From: JBGTKH01 sp041744735
Lineage (GTDB): Bacteria; Planctomycetota; Planctomycetia; Pirellulales; Pirellulaceae
DNA: 13,376 nucleotides
Assembly (NCBI GenBank): GCA_041744735.1
Contig: JBGTKH010000015.1
Coordinates: 1 to 13,376 of the forward strand
Reading direction: 5' to 3'
Shown here: piece after piece, positions 6,020 through 13,282 of the stretch
Position numbering within the stretch: the first letter of the stretch is position 1
Layout of the letters: every line of letters begins with the position of its first letter
The notes under the pieces: generated by a model
What the model saw: only the letters and a program-made list of their open reading frames with translations
The model's database searches: none
What the model was told of the DNA's origin: nothing
Made by a program: the position numbers and the translations under genes

Positions 6020-6475
6020 CTATTCGATTTCACTGACGATGTATTTTGGATCGCGGGGCGTGACCTTTTGCGCGATGCAATCCACCACGTAGTCCAAGGT
6101 TTCCAGTACGATCGCTCCAACCAGTGCGGTATCTCGTTTCGGCTCGACCAGGGCGTCGAAGACGCCGTCGCGGTTGAGCATCTTCAGCCACACGTTCGAG
6201 ACTTTGTGCCGCAAGCCGGTCCGCTTGCCAGCGTACAAGACTTTCACTTTTTCACCGAGTGGCAGCCCGAGTTGCTCGACGACCTGCTTGGGCAGTACGA
6301 GGCGTGTCGCACCGAAATCGACGACACCCGGCAGTTTCACGCGGCGGACTTGTTCCGGTTTGATCCGCCCGGCCCGCGCCAACACAACGTCCTCGTTGTT
6401 GGCCAGTTCGATCTCGACCGAGAATCGTCCCCTGTCCGTCCTTTCTTTTGGCCTTCGTTCGCTGAGCGTCTGCAT
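6020..6475 (-). CDS. Retropepsin-like (clan AA) aspartyl protease family protein with altered active-site motif
   Basis: The product has 151 residues. It has the layout of small clan AA aspartyl protease-like proteins: VEIELANNEDVVLAR (20-34), the catalytic loop at 51-56, RLVLPKQVVEQLGLP (58-72), then ALVGAIVLETLDYVVD (117-132) with the hydrophobic-Gly motif that follows the flap, and the conserved end RDPKYIVSEIE. Relatives read VVDTGA or VVDSGA at the active site. Here it is VVDFGA (D53-F54-G55), so the catalytic Asp is kept but the Thr/Ser that supports it is Phe. Activity may be reduced or lost. The start at 6475 is fixed by GGAGGA at 6481-6486, five bases upstream. An in-frame ATG at 6511 has no such support. 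No signal peptide is visible. Relatives are often in toxin-antitoxin-rich regions, but no partner gene is evident. Confidence 0.8.
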   Translation of the reverse strand: MQTLSERRPKERTDRGRFSVEIELANNEDVVLARAGRIKPEQVRRVKLPGVVDFGATRLVLPKQVVEQLGLPLGEKVKVLYAGKRTGLRHKVSNVWLKMLNRDGVFDALVEPKRDTALVGAIVLETLDYVVDCIAQKVTPRDPKYIVSEIE

Positions 6476-6548
6476 CAGAGTCCTCCACAGTCTTGAGCAC
6501 GTCGCACTCAACGCATTCTACCAAGCTCAAGGCTCCACAGTCAGCGCG

Positions 6549-6590
6549 AAAAAAGTCGGCCGTGCTGGATTATCCAGGCACGGCCGACTT
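6549..6590 (-). terminator. Intrinsic terminator of the DUF3500 gene
   Basis: AAGTCGGCCGTGC (6553-6565) pairs perfectly with GCACGGCCGACTT (6578-6590). An inner TGGA/TCCA pair (6566-6569/6573-6576) lengthens the stem across a bulged G. Read on the minus strand, the hairpin runs straight into six T residues (6554-6549), the classic form of a Rho-independent terminator. It lies about 65 bp after the DUF3500 stop codon. Confidence 0.9.
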
Positions 6591-6616
6591 GCGTTTTGAG
6601 AGACGGCTTGTGAGGC

Positions 6617-6642
6617 GGTGGGCCGCGAAGACTTGGCCCACC
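6617..6642. repeat. Small hairpin after the DUF3500 stop codon
   Basis: GGTGGGCC (6617-6624) and GGCCCACC (6635-6642) form a perfect 8-bp stem with a 10-base loop. It lies between the stop codon and the strong terminator at 6549-6590 and has no T-run of its own. It may protect the mRNA end or simply be a repeat. Confidence 0.55.
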
Positions 6643-6656
6643 TTACGTCTGCGTTG

Positions 6657-7712
6657 TTAGGTCAGCTTGCTGGAGATGTTCACGTAGGTGTGGACGTGGG
6701 GCAGGATGCGGTAGTTCCAGACGAAGCCGGGGCCTTCCAGGCGCCAGAAGTGCCAGCGCTCGTTGTCGTTCATGCCTTTGTCCTGATAGAACGCCAGGTG
6801 CAGCTTCTCCAGGCCGCCGTTGGTTTTCACGATCTGCATCACTTCGTCGGCGTCTTCGGTGCGATAGGGCGAGAGGACGTCGCGCATCACTTTCTCGACC
6901 AACGCGCGCTGGTCCGCGGTCAGTTCACCGTAGCCGATGCCCGGTTTGGCTTGCTCGGCGGGGCGGAAGCGGATCGAGGCTTCGTGTTCGCCCGGCGTGC
7001 CCGCAGCGATGGCGCGTTGGCGTTGCTCTTCGTTGAGTGAATCGAAGACGCTCAACACGCCCTGCGTCTGATAGTGGAAGACGTTGTTGGGGCTGTAGCC
7101 CGCAGCGCTATGGCCATAGTACATCGGGCCGCCGAACGCCGCGCCTGCTTCCGAGTTGCCGTCGCAACGCACCGTCAAGTGATGGCCGGCGAAAACCCAG
7201 GCAAATTTCTTGTCGTCCGACGGTTCGCCGAAGATCAGGGCACCGCAGCCATTCAAACTGCCGCTGCCGTCGAACTTGCCGTTGCGGCTGATGCGGCTAT
7301 AGCCTTCCTCGTCCGAGCAAATCGCCCGCAGGATGCGCTCGTTCAATTCCTGCTGCGGCTGGGTGTAGGATTCGCCGATAACCTTGCCGTTGATTGGGCG
7401 ATTGTACATTCTCATGCGCGTGGGGATTCCCGCGCCGTTTTCCGCGCCGTGATTCCAAGGCAGCACGAGTTGCGTTTTTTGCTCGGGGGTCAGCGACGTG
7501 TACAGCTCGCGGATCAGTGCTTCCGCGGGTTTCGCGGTGCGAGCCGCCTCGGGATTCGCGCGGCACACGCCCGCGGACAGGACGCTCTGCGAGGCGGCGA
7601 TTGCGGCCACGCCGCCGCCGACCATACGGATAAACTGGCGCCGGTCGAGGCCGGCCGGCTGAGTCGACGATGTTTCACATTCGGGGCAATAAACGGGCGA
7701 GGGACGGACCAT
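6657..7712 (-). CDS. DUF3500 family protein, Tat-exported
   Basis: The product has 351 residues. The N-terminus carries a CPEC pair (9-12) and a twin-arginine signal, DRRQFIRMVGGGVAAIAA (23-40), so the protein is probably folded in the cytoplasm and exported by the Tat system. The rest matches DUF3500: LYTSLTPEQKTQLVLPW, GALIFGEPSDDKKFAWVFAG, HLTVRCDGN, AAFGGPMYYGH, and the end WRLEGPGFVWNYRILPHVHT, with several His residues that could bind a metal. The enzymatic role of DUF3500 proteins is not established. The start at 7712 is chosen because AGAAGGA (7721-7727) lies upstream at a good distance. The ATG at 7754 has no support. The transcript ends at the terminator at 6549-6590. It is on the same strand as the acyl-CoA dehydrogenase gene, but a 270-bp gap with a cruciform separates them, so a shared transcript is unlikely. 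Confidence 0.88.
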   Translation of the reverse strand: MVRPSPVYCPECETSSTQPAGLDRRQFIRMVGGGVAAIAASQSVLSAGVCRANPEAARTAKPAEALIRELYTSLTPEQKTQLVLPWNHGAENGAGIPTRMRMYNRPINGKVIGESYTQPQQELNERILRAICSDEEGYSRISRNGKFDGSGSLNGCGALIFGEPSDDKKFAWVFAGHHLTVRCDGNSEAGAAFGGPMYYGHSAAGYSPNNVFHYQTQGVLSVFDSLNEEQRQRAIAAGTPGEHEASIRFRPAEQAKPGIGYGELTADQRALVEKVMRDVLSPYRTEDADEVMQIVKTNGGLEKLHLAFYQDKGMNDNERWHFWRLEGPGFVWNYRILPHVHTYVNISSKLT

Positions 7713-7815
7713 GCGACGGCTCCTTCTATTCGGGTCGATTCTTCGACATATCAACGTATTTTGATCTTAGCGATTGGCCAGAGCGGCTGCAACAAGATTT
7801 GCCAAATTCTTGTCG

Positions 7816-7977
7816 TCGTTTAACCGCAGGCCCAACGGGCCGCGCGACTGTAGCTTGGCTCTCCGAGCCGAGCGCGTTAAACCCGCACGATGCTCGGCTC
7901 AGAGAGCCAAGCTACAGACATGCGGCCCACGATCGGTCTTGATGCTCGCGCGGCACGCTGGGCCTGCGGTTAAACGA
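7816..7977. repeat. Nested cruciform element, 162 bp
   Basis: The outer arms 7816-7847 and 7946-7977 pair over 32 bp with two mismatches. The outermost 19 bp, beginning TCGTTTAACCGCAGGCCCA, are perfect. Inside lies a second hairpin: 7848-7873 (CTGTAGCTTGGCTCT...GAGCCGAGC) pairs with 7892-7917 over 26 bp with one mismatch and an 18-base loop. It fills most of the gap between the end of the acyl-CoA dehydrogenase gene (7984) and the start of the DUF3500 gene (7712). Read from the minus strand it begins 7 bp after the dehydrogenase stop, so it may also end that transcript, though no T-run follows. Confidence 0.9.
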
Positions 7978-7983
7978 AGAGAT

Positions 7984-9741
7984 TTACGACGCTAAGAGCC
8001 GGTTGGCTAATTGTGTCGTGTCCTCGTCGTCGTTGTCCCAAAGGTCTCTCAGGTTGCGGCGCATGCGGCGCTGGGCGGTCTTTAGGTAGTAGCGGCCAGT
8101 TTCCAGCGACAGACGCCGCTCGGCTTCTGGGATGCGGTGGGCGCGCAGAATATGATCGAGCCGGTTGAGCACGCACGCGCTCACGTACAACTCGGTTGCC
8201 GTGTCGGCGACGCGGGCCAGTTGATATTGGCGGTCGACGATCTCGCGCTGATACGTGCGCAGCAGCCGTTCGACATTTGTACCAAGAGCATTCACTGCAC
8301 GGCCGAGTCGCGTCGCATCGTCGTCCAGTTCCGTGTTCCTTACGACAACCGGCGGCGCGACCAGCAGGGAACCGATCTTTCGCCCGGCGAAGCGGCCGAT
8401 GGTGGTGAGATTCCCCAGCGGGCTCTTGATCGCGTTCAGTACACTTTCCAGTTCCAACCCTACGTCGCGCATACCCACCAGCGCGGTAAACGCGCGCAGC
8501 ACGTCGTTGGCTCCTTCGCCGATCATATTGATCCGCGCGTCGCGCAGCATGCGTTCGTACGGCTCGTCGGTAAAGTACGCCTTGCCGCCGAAGATCTGAA
8601 ACGTATCGTTGATGATCCGCCACAGCACTTCGGTCGAGAAGACTTTTAGCATCGCCGTTTCCAACATGAAGTCGCCTTCACCCGAATCGATCAACGACGC
8701 GGTCTGATACGTGCAAGCCTCCATCGCAAACGCGCCGGCCTGCATGAACGCCAGCTTTTCTTTGACCAACTCGAACGCGCCGAGAGTCTGTTTGAATTGC
8801 ACGCGCGTGTTGGCGTGTTGCTTGGCCCGCTCGATACAGAACTTCGCCGCGCCGGTGCAACTTGCTCCGAACGTCGTGCGGCCGAAGTCCAGCACGGTCA
8901 GTGCGACGCGCAGCCCTTTGCCCAGCGCGCCCAGAATGTTTTCCTTGGGCACGAACATGTCGCGGAAGGCCAGGCGGCTGGTGGCCGTGCCGCGAACGCC
9001 GCACTTTTCCATGCGTTTTTCGACCACTTCGAATCCCGGCATGTCGGGCGTGACCAGAAACGCGGTGATTTTCGTTTGCTTGCTGCCGGACACTGGCGTG
9101 CGAGCCATCACGGTCAGCACATCGGCGATGCCGCCGTTGGTGATCCAGCGTTTCTCGCCATTGATTGTGTAGCCCGATCCGTCCCCAGTCGGCGTGGCGG
9201 TGGATTGCACATTGGCCGCATCGCTGCCGGCTTCGGGTTCCGTTAAAGCGAACGCGCTGATCCACTCGCCCGTGGCCAGCTTCGGCAGCCATTTGCTTTT
9301 TTGTTCGGGCGTGCCGAACAACACTAGTGCACGCGGGCCGATCGAATGATGCGCGTTCACAAACAAGGCCGTGCTGCCGCAATGTCCGCCGAGCAACTCC
9401 AGCAGCCGGCAGTACGATGTCTGACTCAACTCCAATCCACCGCACGACGCCGGCAGACAGGCACCCAAGATGCCAAGCTGTCCCAGCCCTGTGATGATCT
9501 CCGTCGGTATTTCGGCACCACGGTCGATGGCCACGGGATCGACGTGCTCGTCGAGATACTGTTTCAGCTTGCTCGCCAGCTCGCTAGCTCGCTCGTCGGC
9601 CGCAATGTCTGGGTACGGCAAAAGTCGGTCGTGCAAATACTGTCCGAAAAAAAGTCCTTTGGCAAAGCCGATTCTCTCCAACCGCTCGCCCAGGATTTCC
9701 TCGGCCTCGGCGATTTGTTGCTGGCGGTCGTTGGTGCTCAT
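7984..9741 (-). CDS. Acyl-CoA dehydrogenase, VLCAD/ACAD9-like with C-terminal extension
   Basis: The 585-residue flavoprotein catalyses the FAD-dependent alpha,beta-dehydrogenation that starts a round of fatty-acid beta-oxidation. Visible parts: the helical N-terminal domain (~50-160, with LGILGACLPASCGGLELS); the FAD-binding signature FALTEPEAGSDAA (164-176) and WITNGG (199-204) in the middle domain; and the C-terminal helical domain with FQIFGGKAYF (381-390) and NMIGEGANDVLRAF (405-418), where E409 is the likely catalytic base. About 160 further residues follow, as in the very-long-chain and ACAD9 enzymes, which are ~200 residues longer than short- and medium-chain ones. The start at 9741 is supported by GAGGAG (9751-9756), eight bases upstream. 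ATGs further up at 9795 and 9783 lack this. No signal peptide was seen. Chain-length preference is inferred from architecture only. An electron-transfer flavoprotein is expected as partner but is not in the window. Confidence 0.93.
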   Translation of the reverse strand: MSTNDRQQQIAEAEEILGERLERIGFAKGLFFGQYLHDRLLPYPDIAADERASELASKLKQYLDEHVDPVAIDRGAEIPTEIITGLGQLGILGACLPASCGGLELSQTSYCRLLELLGGHCGSTALFVNAHHSIGPRALVLFGTPEQKSKWLPKLATGEWISAFALTEPEAGSDAANVQSTATPTGDGSGYTINGEKRWITNGGIADVLTVMARTPVSGSKQTKITAFLVTPDMPGFEVVEKRMEKCGVRGTATSRLAFRDMFVPKENILGALGKGLRVALTVLDFGRTTFGASCTGAAKFCIERAKQHANTRVQFKQTLGAFELVKEKLAFMQAGAFAMEACTYQTASLIDSGEGDFMLETAMLKVFSTEVLWRIINDTFQIFGGKAYFTDEPYERMLRDARINMIGEGANDVLRAFTALVGMRDVGLELESVLNAIKSPLGNLTTIGRFAGRKIGSLLVAPPVVVRNTELDDDATRLGRAVNALGTNVERLLRTYQREIVDRQYQLARVADTATELYVSACVLNRLDHILRAHRIPEAERRLSLETGRYYLKTAQRRMRRNLRDLWDNDDEDTTQLANRLLAS

Positions 9742-9831
9742 GGCGCGGCGCTCCTCACGTGGCAACGAATGTCCCTTCAACATCATACGCAGCACGGCGG
9801 CCTGCGCCGAATACCATTATCGAGATCGGCT

Positions 9832-9840
9832 TGCTATAAT
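9832..9840 (+). promoter_or_regulatory. Extended -10 promoter for the UVR-motif gene
   Basis: TGCTATAAT at 9832-9840 is a consensus extended -10 (TGnTATAAT) on the plus strand. The -35 region at 9812-9817 (TACCAT) is poor, as tolerated with an extended -10. Transcription would start near 9847, giving a leader of about 130 bases before the gene at 9980. The leader carries a small hairpin, GTGGGGC-GTTA-GCTCCAC (9881-9898). Confidence 0.5.
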
Positions 9841-9979
9841 CTCTTTCCAGCATAGAAGCATCGCCGTAGACATGGCGAACGTGGGGCGTTAGCTCCACGG
9901 TAACGGTGACCAGCCGGCTCACGCCCGCCGTTCGCCAAAACTGAGTATCGGCATTTTTCAAACTGACTATCCGCAACAG

Positions 9980-10735
9980 ATGGCCAAGCGGCAACATATC
10001 GACGACATTCTTCGTGACTGGCAGTACGAGCCTCAATCGGTCAGCGTCCGCATGAAAAAAGGTGGCGACGGCCGCGAGGTGATTCAATTGCGGATCGACA
10101 TGGGGCTGCTGCAATTGGAAACCACCGGCCGGCCCGATGGTGTACGGCCCGGCGGCATGGAAACGTATTACGATTTGCTGCTTAGCCGACAGTTGCACGA
10201 AGGTGACGAATTCGAGTTGACCGAGGAACAGTGCGCAGAGGCGGATCGGGAATTCGTGCAGTTCTATCACCGCCGGATTTGCTGGCTGGCGCTGCGAAAG
10301 TATCGCCGGGCCGTGGGCGACGCCGATCACACGCTGGCCCTGATGGACATGTGTCGCGACCACTCGCCGGATGAGCAATGGACGATGTCGCACGAGCAGT
10401 ACCGGCCGTTCGTGCTGTTCCACCGCACACAGGCCGCCGCGCTGGCGGAATTGGCGGAGAGCGAGGAAAATGGCTCGCCCGAACGGGCCATTCAGGAGAT
10501 CAACCGCGGGCTGGACAAGCTGCATGAAGTGTTCGTGCAATACGACGCCGAGGAACACTATGAAGACGACGACTTAGTGAAGCGGCTGGAGCGACTGCGC
10601 GAGGAGCTGCGCCGCGAATACAAGGTCGGCCGCACGCTGCAAGAGCAACTGGCCGACGCCGTGGCCGCTGAAGAGTACGAATTGGCCGCGAAGATCCGCG
10701 ACGAATTGAGCCGCAAGGATTCCGGCCGGCGTTAG
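9980..10735 (+). CDS. UvrB/UvrC-motif (UVR) domain protein of unknown function
   Basis: The 251-residue soluble protein has a C-terminal UVR motif (220-246): LQEQLADAVAAEEYELAAKI followed by RDELSRK. This is the helical hairpin by which UvrB and UvrC contact each other and which also occurs in McsA/Clp-related proteins. The N-terminal part (MAKRQHIDDILRDWQYEP, then IQLRIDMGLLQLETTGRPDG) and the helical middle (FYHRRICWLALRKYRRAVGD, with ADHTLALMDMCRDH) look like a conserved planctomycete protein with TPR-like helices, not a nuclease or helicase. None of the UvrA, UvrB or UvrC catalytic domains is present. A role in protein-protein contact is an inference. No clear Shine-Dalgarno sequence precedes ATG 9980. 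The start is chosen as the first in-frame ATG, and the N-terminus reads well from it. A promoter at 9832-9840 fits. Confidence 0.75.
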   Translation: MAKRQHIDDILRDWQYEPQSVSVRMKKGGDGREVIQLRIDMGLLQLETTGRPDGVRPGGMETYYDLLLSRQLHEGDEFELTEEQCAEADREFVQFYHRRICWLALRKYRRAVGDADHTLALMDMCRDHSPDEQWTMSHEQYRPFVLFHRTQAAALAELAESEENGSPERAIQEINRGLDKLHEVFVQYDAEEHYEDDDLVKRLERLREELRREYKVGRTLQEQLADAVAAEEYELAAKIRDELSRKDSGRR

Positions 10736-10762
10736 TCCTTTGTCAAGTCTTTGTTTTCCGAT

Positions 10763-10826
10763 GTAGCCGAAGTCGCCAGACTTTGGCCGGGCTCGGCAAT
10801 CGCCAAACTCTGGTGAGTTCGGCTAC
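10763..10826. repeat. Imperfect hairpin between the UVR gene and the CMD-like gene
   Basis: The arm 10763-10786 (begins GTAGCCGAAGTCGCCAGA) pairs with 10803-10826 (ends GAGTTCGGCTAC) at 21 of 24 positions around a 16-base loop. It lies 28 bp after the UVR gene and 32 bp before the next start. It could weaken transcription from the upstream gene or shape the leader of the downstream one. It looks like one of the GTAG...CTAC palindromes scattered in such genomes. Confidence 0.75.
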
Positions 10827-10857
10827 GTCATCGCGCCTGCGAAAGGGACACCACCGC

Positions 10858-11289
10858 ATGACCGCAGAACGCATCGCAACTGTCCCACCGGTTTCGGAAG
10901 CCGAAGCGACCGGCAAAGTCGCGGAAATCTTTGCCGACATCAAGCGCACCAAGAACATCGACTTTGTGCCGAACTTCTGGCGCACGCTGGCCACGAATCC
11001 GGATCATCTGGAGTTGGTGTGGACGAAGCTGAAGACGCTGATGCACCCCGAAGGGATCGGCCGCCCATCGAAGCTGGACCCGCTCACTCGCGAGATCATC
11101 GCGTTGGCGGTGTCGGCCACCAACGGCTGTGCCTACTGCATCAACTCGCACACCACCGCCGTCCTGAAACTCGGCCTCGACCGCGAAGCCCTTGGCGAAG
11201 TGTTGGCCATCGTCGGCCTATTCAACACCACCAACGCCCTGGCCGACGGCTATCAAGTCCAACCCGACGTGCTGCCGCCGTTGGAATAG
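10858..11289 (+). CDS. Carboxymuconolactone decarboxylase / AhpD-like peroxidase-related protein
   Basis: The 143-residue protein belongs to the CMD/AhpD family. It is all helical, with the active-site motif NGCAYCINSHTTAVLKLGLD (89-108): C91-x-x-C94 and H98, as in AhpD-type alkylhydroperoxidases, where the two cysteines act in disulfide exchange. Preceding parts are FVPNFWRTLATNPDHLELVW (36-55) and LTREIIALAVSATNGC. The subgroup with this N-terminus is usually named peroxidase-related enzyme. The substrate is unknown, and no peroxiredoxin partner gene is next to it. The start at 10858 is preceded by AAAGGG (10842-10847) at ten bases, a weak but usable site. The frame is open upstream to 10783, but those residues come from the hairpin. 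It is on the same strand as the UVR gene, 122 bp downstream. Confidence 0.88.
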   Translation: MTAERIATVPPVSEAEATGKVAEIFADIKRTKNIDFVPNFWRTLATNPDHLELVWTKLKTLMHPEGIGRPSKLDPLTREIIALAVSATNGCAYCINSHTTAVLKLGLDREALGEVLAIVGLFNTTNALADGYQVQPDVLPPLE

Positions 11290-11320
11290 AGAGTGGCAGA
11301 AAGATTTGGGCAGAATGATT

Positions 11321-11355
11321 GTTTAACGGCAAGCCGCAGCGGCTTGCCGTTAAAC
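11321..11355. terminator. 35-bp palindrome between convergent genes (likely bidirectional terminator)
   Basis: GTTTAACGGCAAGCCGC (11321-11337) is followed after one base by its exact complement (11339-11355). It lies 32 bp after the CMD-like gene and 35 bp after the end of the hydrolase gene on the other strand. A T-run (TTTTT near 11368) comes slightly late on the plus strand and none is present on the minus. The arm resembles the outer arm of the 7816-7977 element (13 of 17 positions), so it is also a member of a repeat family. Confidence 0.75.
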
Positions 11356-11389
11356 GAGCGAATCTGATTTTTCGACCCCCATCATTCCG

Positions 11390-13282
11390 TCAATTCCCCA
11401 AAACACCAACCGAGACGTTTGACGGCTTTCCCTTCGACCGAAAAACCCGCTGCGTCGCCGCTTGGAAATCCGCTTCCTTCGCCTTGTAAATGTCGACGAA
11501 CTTCTGAGGGTTGCGGTCGATCAGCGGGAACCACGTGCTTTGGATTTGGATCATGATCCGGTGGCCGGGGCGGAAGGTGTGATAGACGTCGGGAATGGCG
11601 AAGTTCACCGCCGCGGGCTCGCCGGGGGTAAAGGGTTCGGGCATTTCAAAACTGTTACGAAACTTGCCGCGCATCACTTCGCCGCGGACGAGCTGTTGAA
11701 AGCCGCCCATGCGCACGCCGGTCGGGTTCGGATCGGGGTCGGGATAGTCGTTGGGGTAGACGTCGATCAGCTTCACGATCCAATCGCTATCAGTGCCGGT
11801 GGTCGAAACGTGCAACGCCGCCTGAATTGGGCCGGCCAGCGTGATGTCCTCTTCCAGCACGTCGCTTTGGTAGACCAGCACATCGGGCCGGCGCGCGGCG
11901 TGGCGTTGGTCGTCAACCATGTATTCAGGCGACATACCGATCGCGATTTCACTGAGGAACGGCACCGGTTTGGCCGGGTCGCTCACGTACTCGTCGAACT
12001 CACCCTCGTCGTCGTCATCACCGGGCGGATCGAACGACAAACGGCCGCCCGCGTGGAAGTACAACGACTTCGCCCGCGCGTTTTTCGGCGGCCACGTTTC
12101 GTATTGTCGCCAGTCGTTCGTGCCGGTCTCGAAAACCCACGCTTCCGGCTGCTGCCAGGGGCCGATGCCCTTCAGATGAAACTCGAAGAACGGCAGCTCG
12201 ATTTTCTCGCGGTAGAACTCGGACGTCTTGGCGTTGAATGGCACGTGACCCAGCGACTGCCCCTCGCCCCGATTCCAGCCGCCGTGCAGCCACGGGCCCA
12301 TGACCAGCGAATTCGACACGCCAGGGCTGGTCGCCTCGAAACCTTTGTACGTCTCCAGGGCGCCGAACAGATTCTCGGCATCGAACCAGCCGCCCACCAC
12401 CATCACGGCCGGGCAGTTCGTTTTCAAATGCGGCCGCAGATTGCGCGCCTGCCAGAACGTGTCGTACACTCCGTGGCTCATCGCCTCGTTCCAAAACGCA
12501 ACCTCGTCCTTAAAGTGTTTTTCGTTGGCGTTAGGCAGCGGCCCCATGCGCAGGAAAAAGTCGTAACCGTCCGGCGTCTCGTGATCGAACGTGTTGTCGA
12601 ACTTTTTAGTCGGCTCGGGGCGCGGGCGGCCAAACGTGGCCATGAAGTTGAAAATGTGCGGCAGAAAAAACGCCCCGTTGTGATGCCAGTCGTCACCCAT
12701 GAACCAATCGCTAATCGGCGCCTGGGGCGTGGCCGCACGCAACGCTGGATGAGCGTCGATCAACCCGCACGACGTGTAGAACCCCGGATACGACGTGCCC
12801 CACATGCCGACGTTGCCGTTGTTGCCCGCCACGTTTTTCACCAGCCAATCGATCGTGTCCCAAGCGTCACTGCTCTCGTCAACATCCTGCGCCCCGCGCT
12901 TGTCCGCGATATGCGGCCGCACGTTCACATGCTCCCCCTCCGACATCCATCGTCCGCGCACGTCCTGATACGCGAAGATATATCCCGCCTTCCCCAACAG
13001 CGGCGAAGGCCCCAAATCGTTCTTATACTGATCGACCCCATACGGCCGCACGCTATAAGGCGTGCGCGTGAGCAAGATCGGCCAACGCTGCGATTGGTCC
13101 TTCGGCACATACACCGCCGTAAACAACCGCGTCCCATCGCGCAACGGGATGCGATACTCATACTTCGTGTAGTTCGCCTTCACATACTTCAAGCCCTGCC
13201 CCGCCGCAGGCTCAGCAGCAACGACGGCGACTAGCAGAACAAACAGACTTGTCGGTACAGCAGTTTTCAAAAGCAGCCGCAT
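11390..13282 (-). CDS. Secreted CocE/NonD-family alpha/beta hydrolase (alpha-amino-acid ester hydrolase-like)
   Basis: The product has 630 residues, close to the ~640 of known alpha-amino-acid ester hydrolases. A Sec-type signal peptide is evident (MRLLLK, then the hydrophobic TSLFVLLVAVVAA, with a likely cut near AAGQG, residue 28-30). The alpha/beta hydrolase domain carries the nucleophile motif GTSYPG (162-167, S164), the acid in GGWFDAENLFG (D301) and the histidine in GPWLHGGWNRG (H333), a full Ser-Asp-His triad. Earlier motifs YEYRIPLRDGTRLFTAVYVP and AYQDVRGRWMSEGE are typical of the CocE/X-Pro-dipeptidyl-peptidase group. The last ~200 residues, including the ending after FRPGHRIMIQIQSTWFPLID, form the jelly-roll domain. 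Likely role: hydrolysis of small peptides, esters or beta-lactam-like amides outside the cytoplasm. The substrate is unknown. The start is fixed by GAGGAG eight bases upstream. The gene converges with the CMD-like gene. Confidence 0.92.
   Translation of the reverse strand: MRLLLKTAVPTSLFVLLVAVVAAEPAAGQGLKYVKANYTKYEYRIPLRDGTRLFTAVYVPKDQSQRWPILLTRTPYSVRPYGVDQYKNDLGPSPLLGKAGYIFAYQDVRGRWMSEGEHVNVRPHIADKRGAQDVDESSDAWDTIDWLVKNVAGNNGNVGMWGTSYPGFYTSCGLIDAHPALRAATPQAPISDWFMGDDWHHNGAFFLPHIFNFMATFGRPRPEPTKKFDNTFDHETPDGYDFFLRMGPLPNANEKHFKDEVAFWNEAMSHGVYDTFWQARNLRPHLKTNCPAVMVVGGWFDAENLFGALETYKGFEATSPGVSNSLVMGPWLHGGWNRGEGQSLGHVPFNAKTSEFYREKIELPFFEFHLKGIGPWQQPEAWVFETGTNDWRQYETWPPKNARAKSLYFHAGGRLSFDPPGDDDDEGEFDEYVSDPAKPVPFLSEIAIGMSPEYMVDDQRHAARRPDVLVYQSDVLEEDITLAGPIQAALHVSTTGTDSDWIVKLIDVYPNDYPDPDPNPTGVRMGGFQQLVRGEVMRGKFRNSFEMPEPFTPGEPAAVNFAIPDVYHTFRPGHRIMIQIQSTWFPLIDRNPQKFVDIYKAKEADFQAATQRVFRSKGKPSNVSVGVLGN

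Noticed and set aside
9871..9891. Six-codon open frame in the leader of the UVR gene (MANVGR)
   Set aside because: It is too short to judge, has no ribosome site, and overlaps a small hairpin. Nothing shows that it is a leader peptide.
9755..10558. 267-codon minus-strand open frame over the UVR-motif gene
   Set aside because: It is antisense to a gene with a recognisable UVR motif and runs through the promoter region and into the dehydrogenase leader. No domain is seen.
11462..13234. 590-codon plus-strand open frame opposite the CocE-like hydrolase
   Set aside because: It is a GC-driven mirror frame. The minus-strand gene has a signal peptide, a catalytic triad, family length and a Shine-Dalgarno sequence, while the plus-strand frame is rich in Arg/His/Val without any motif.
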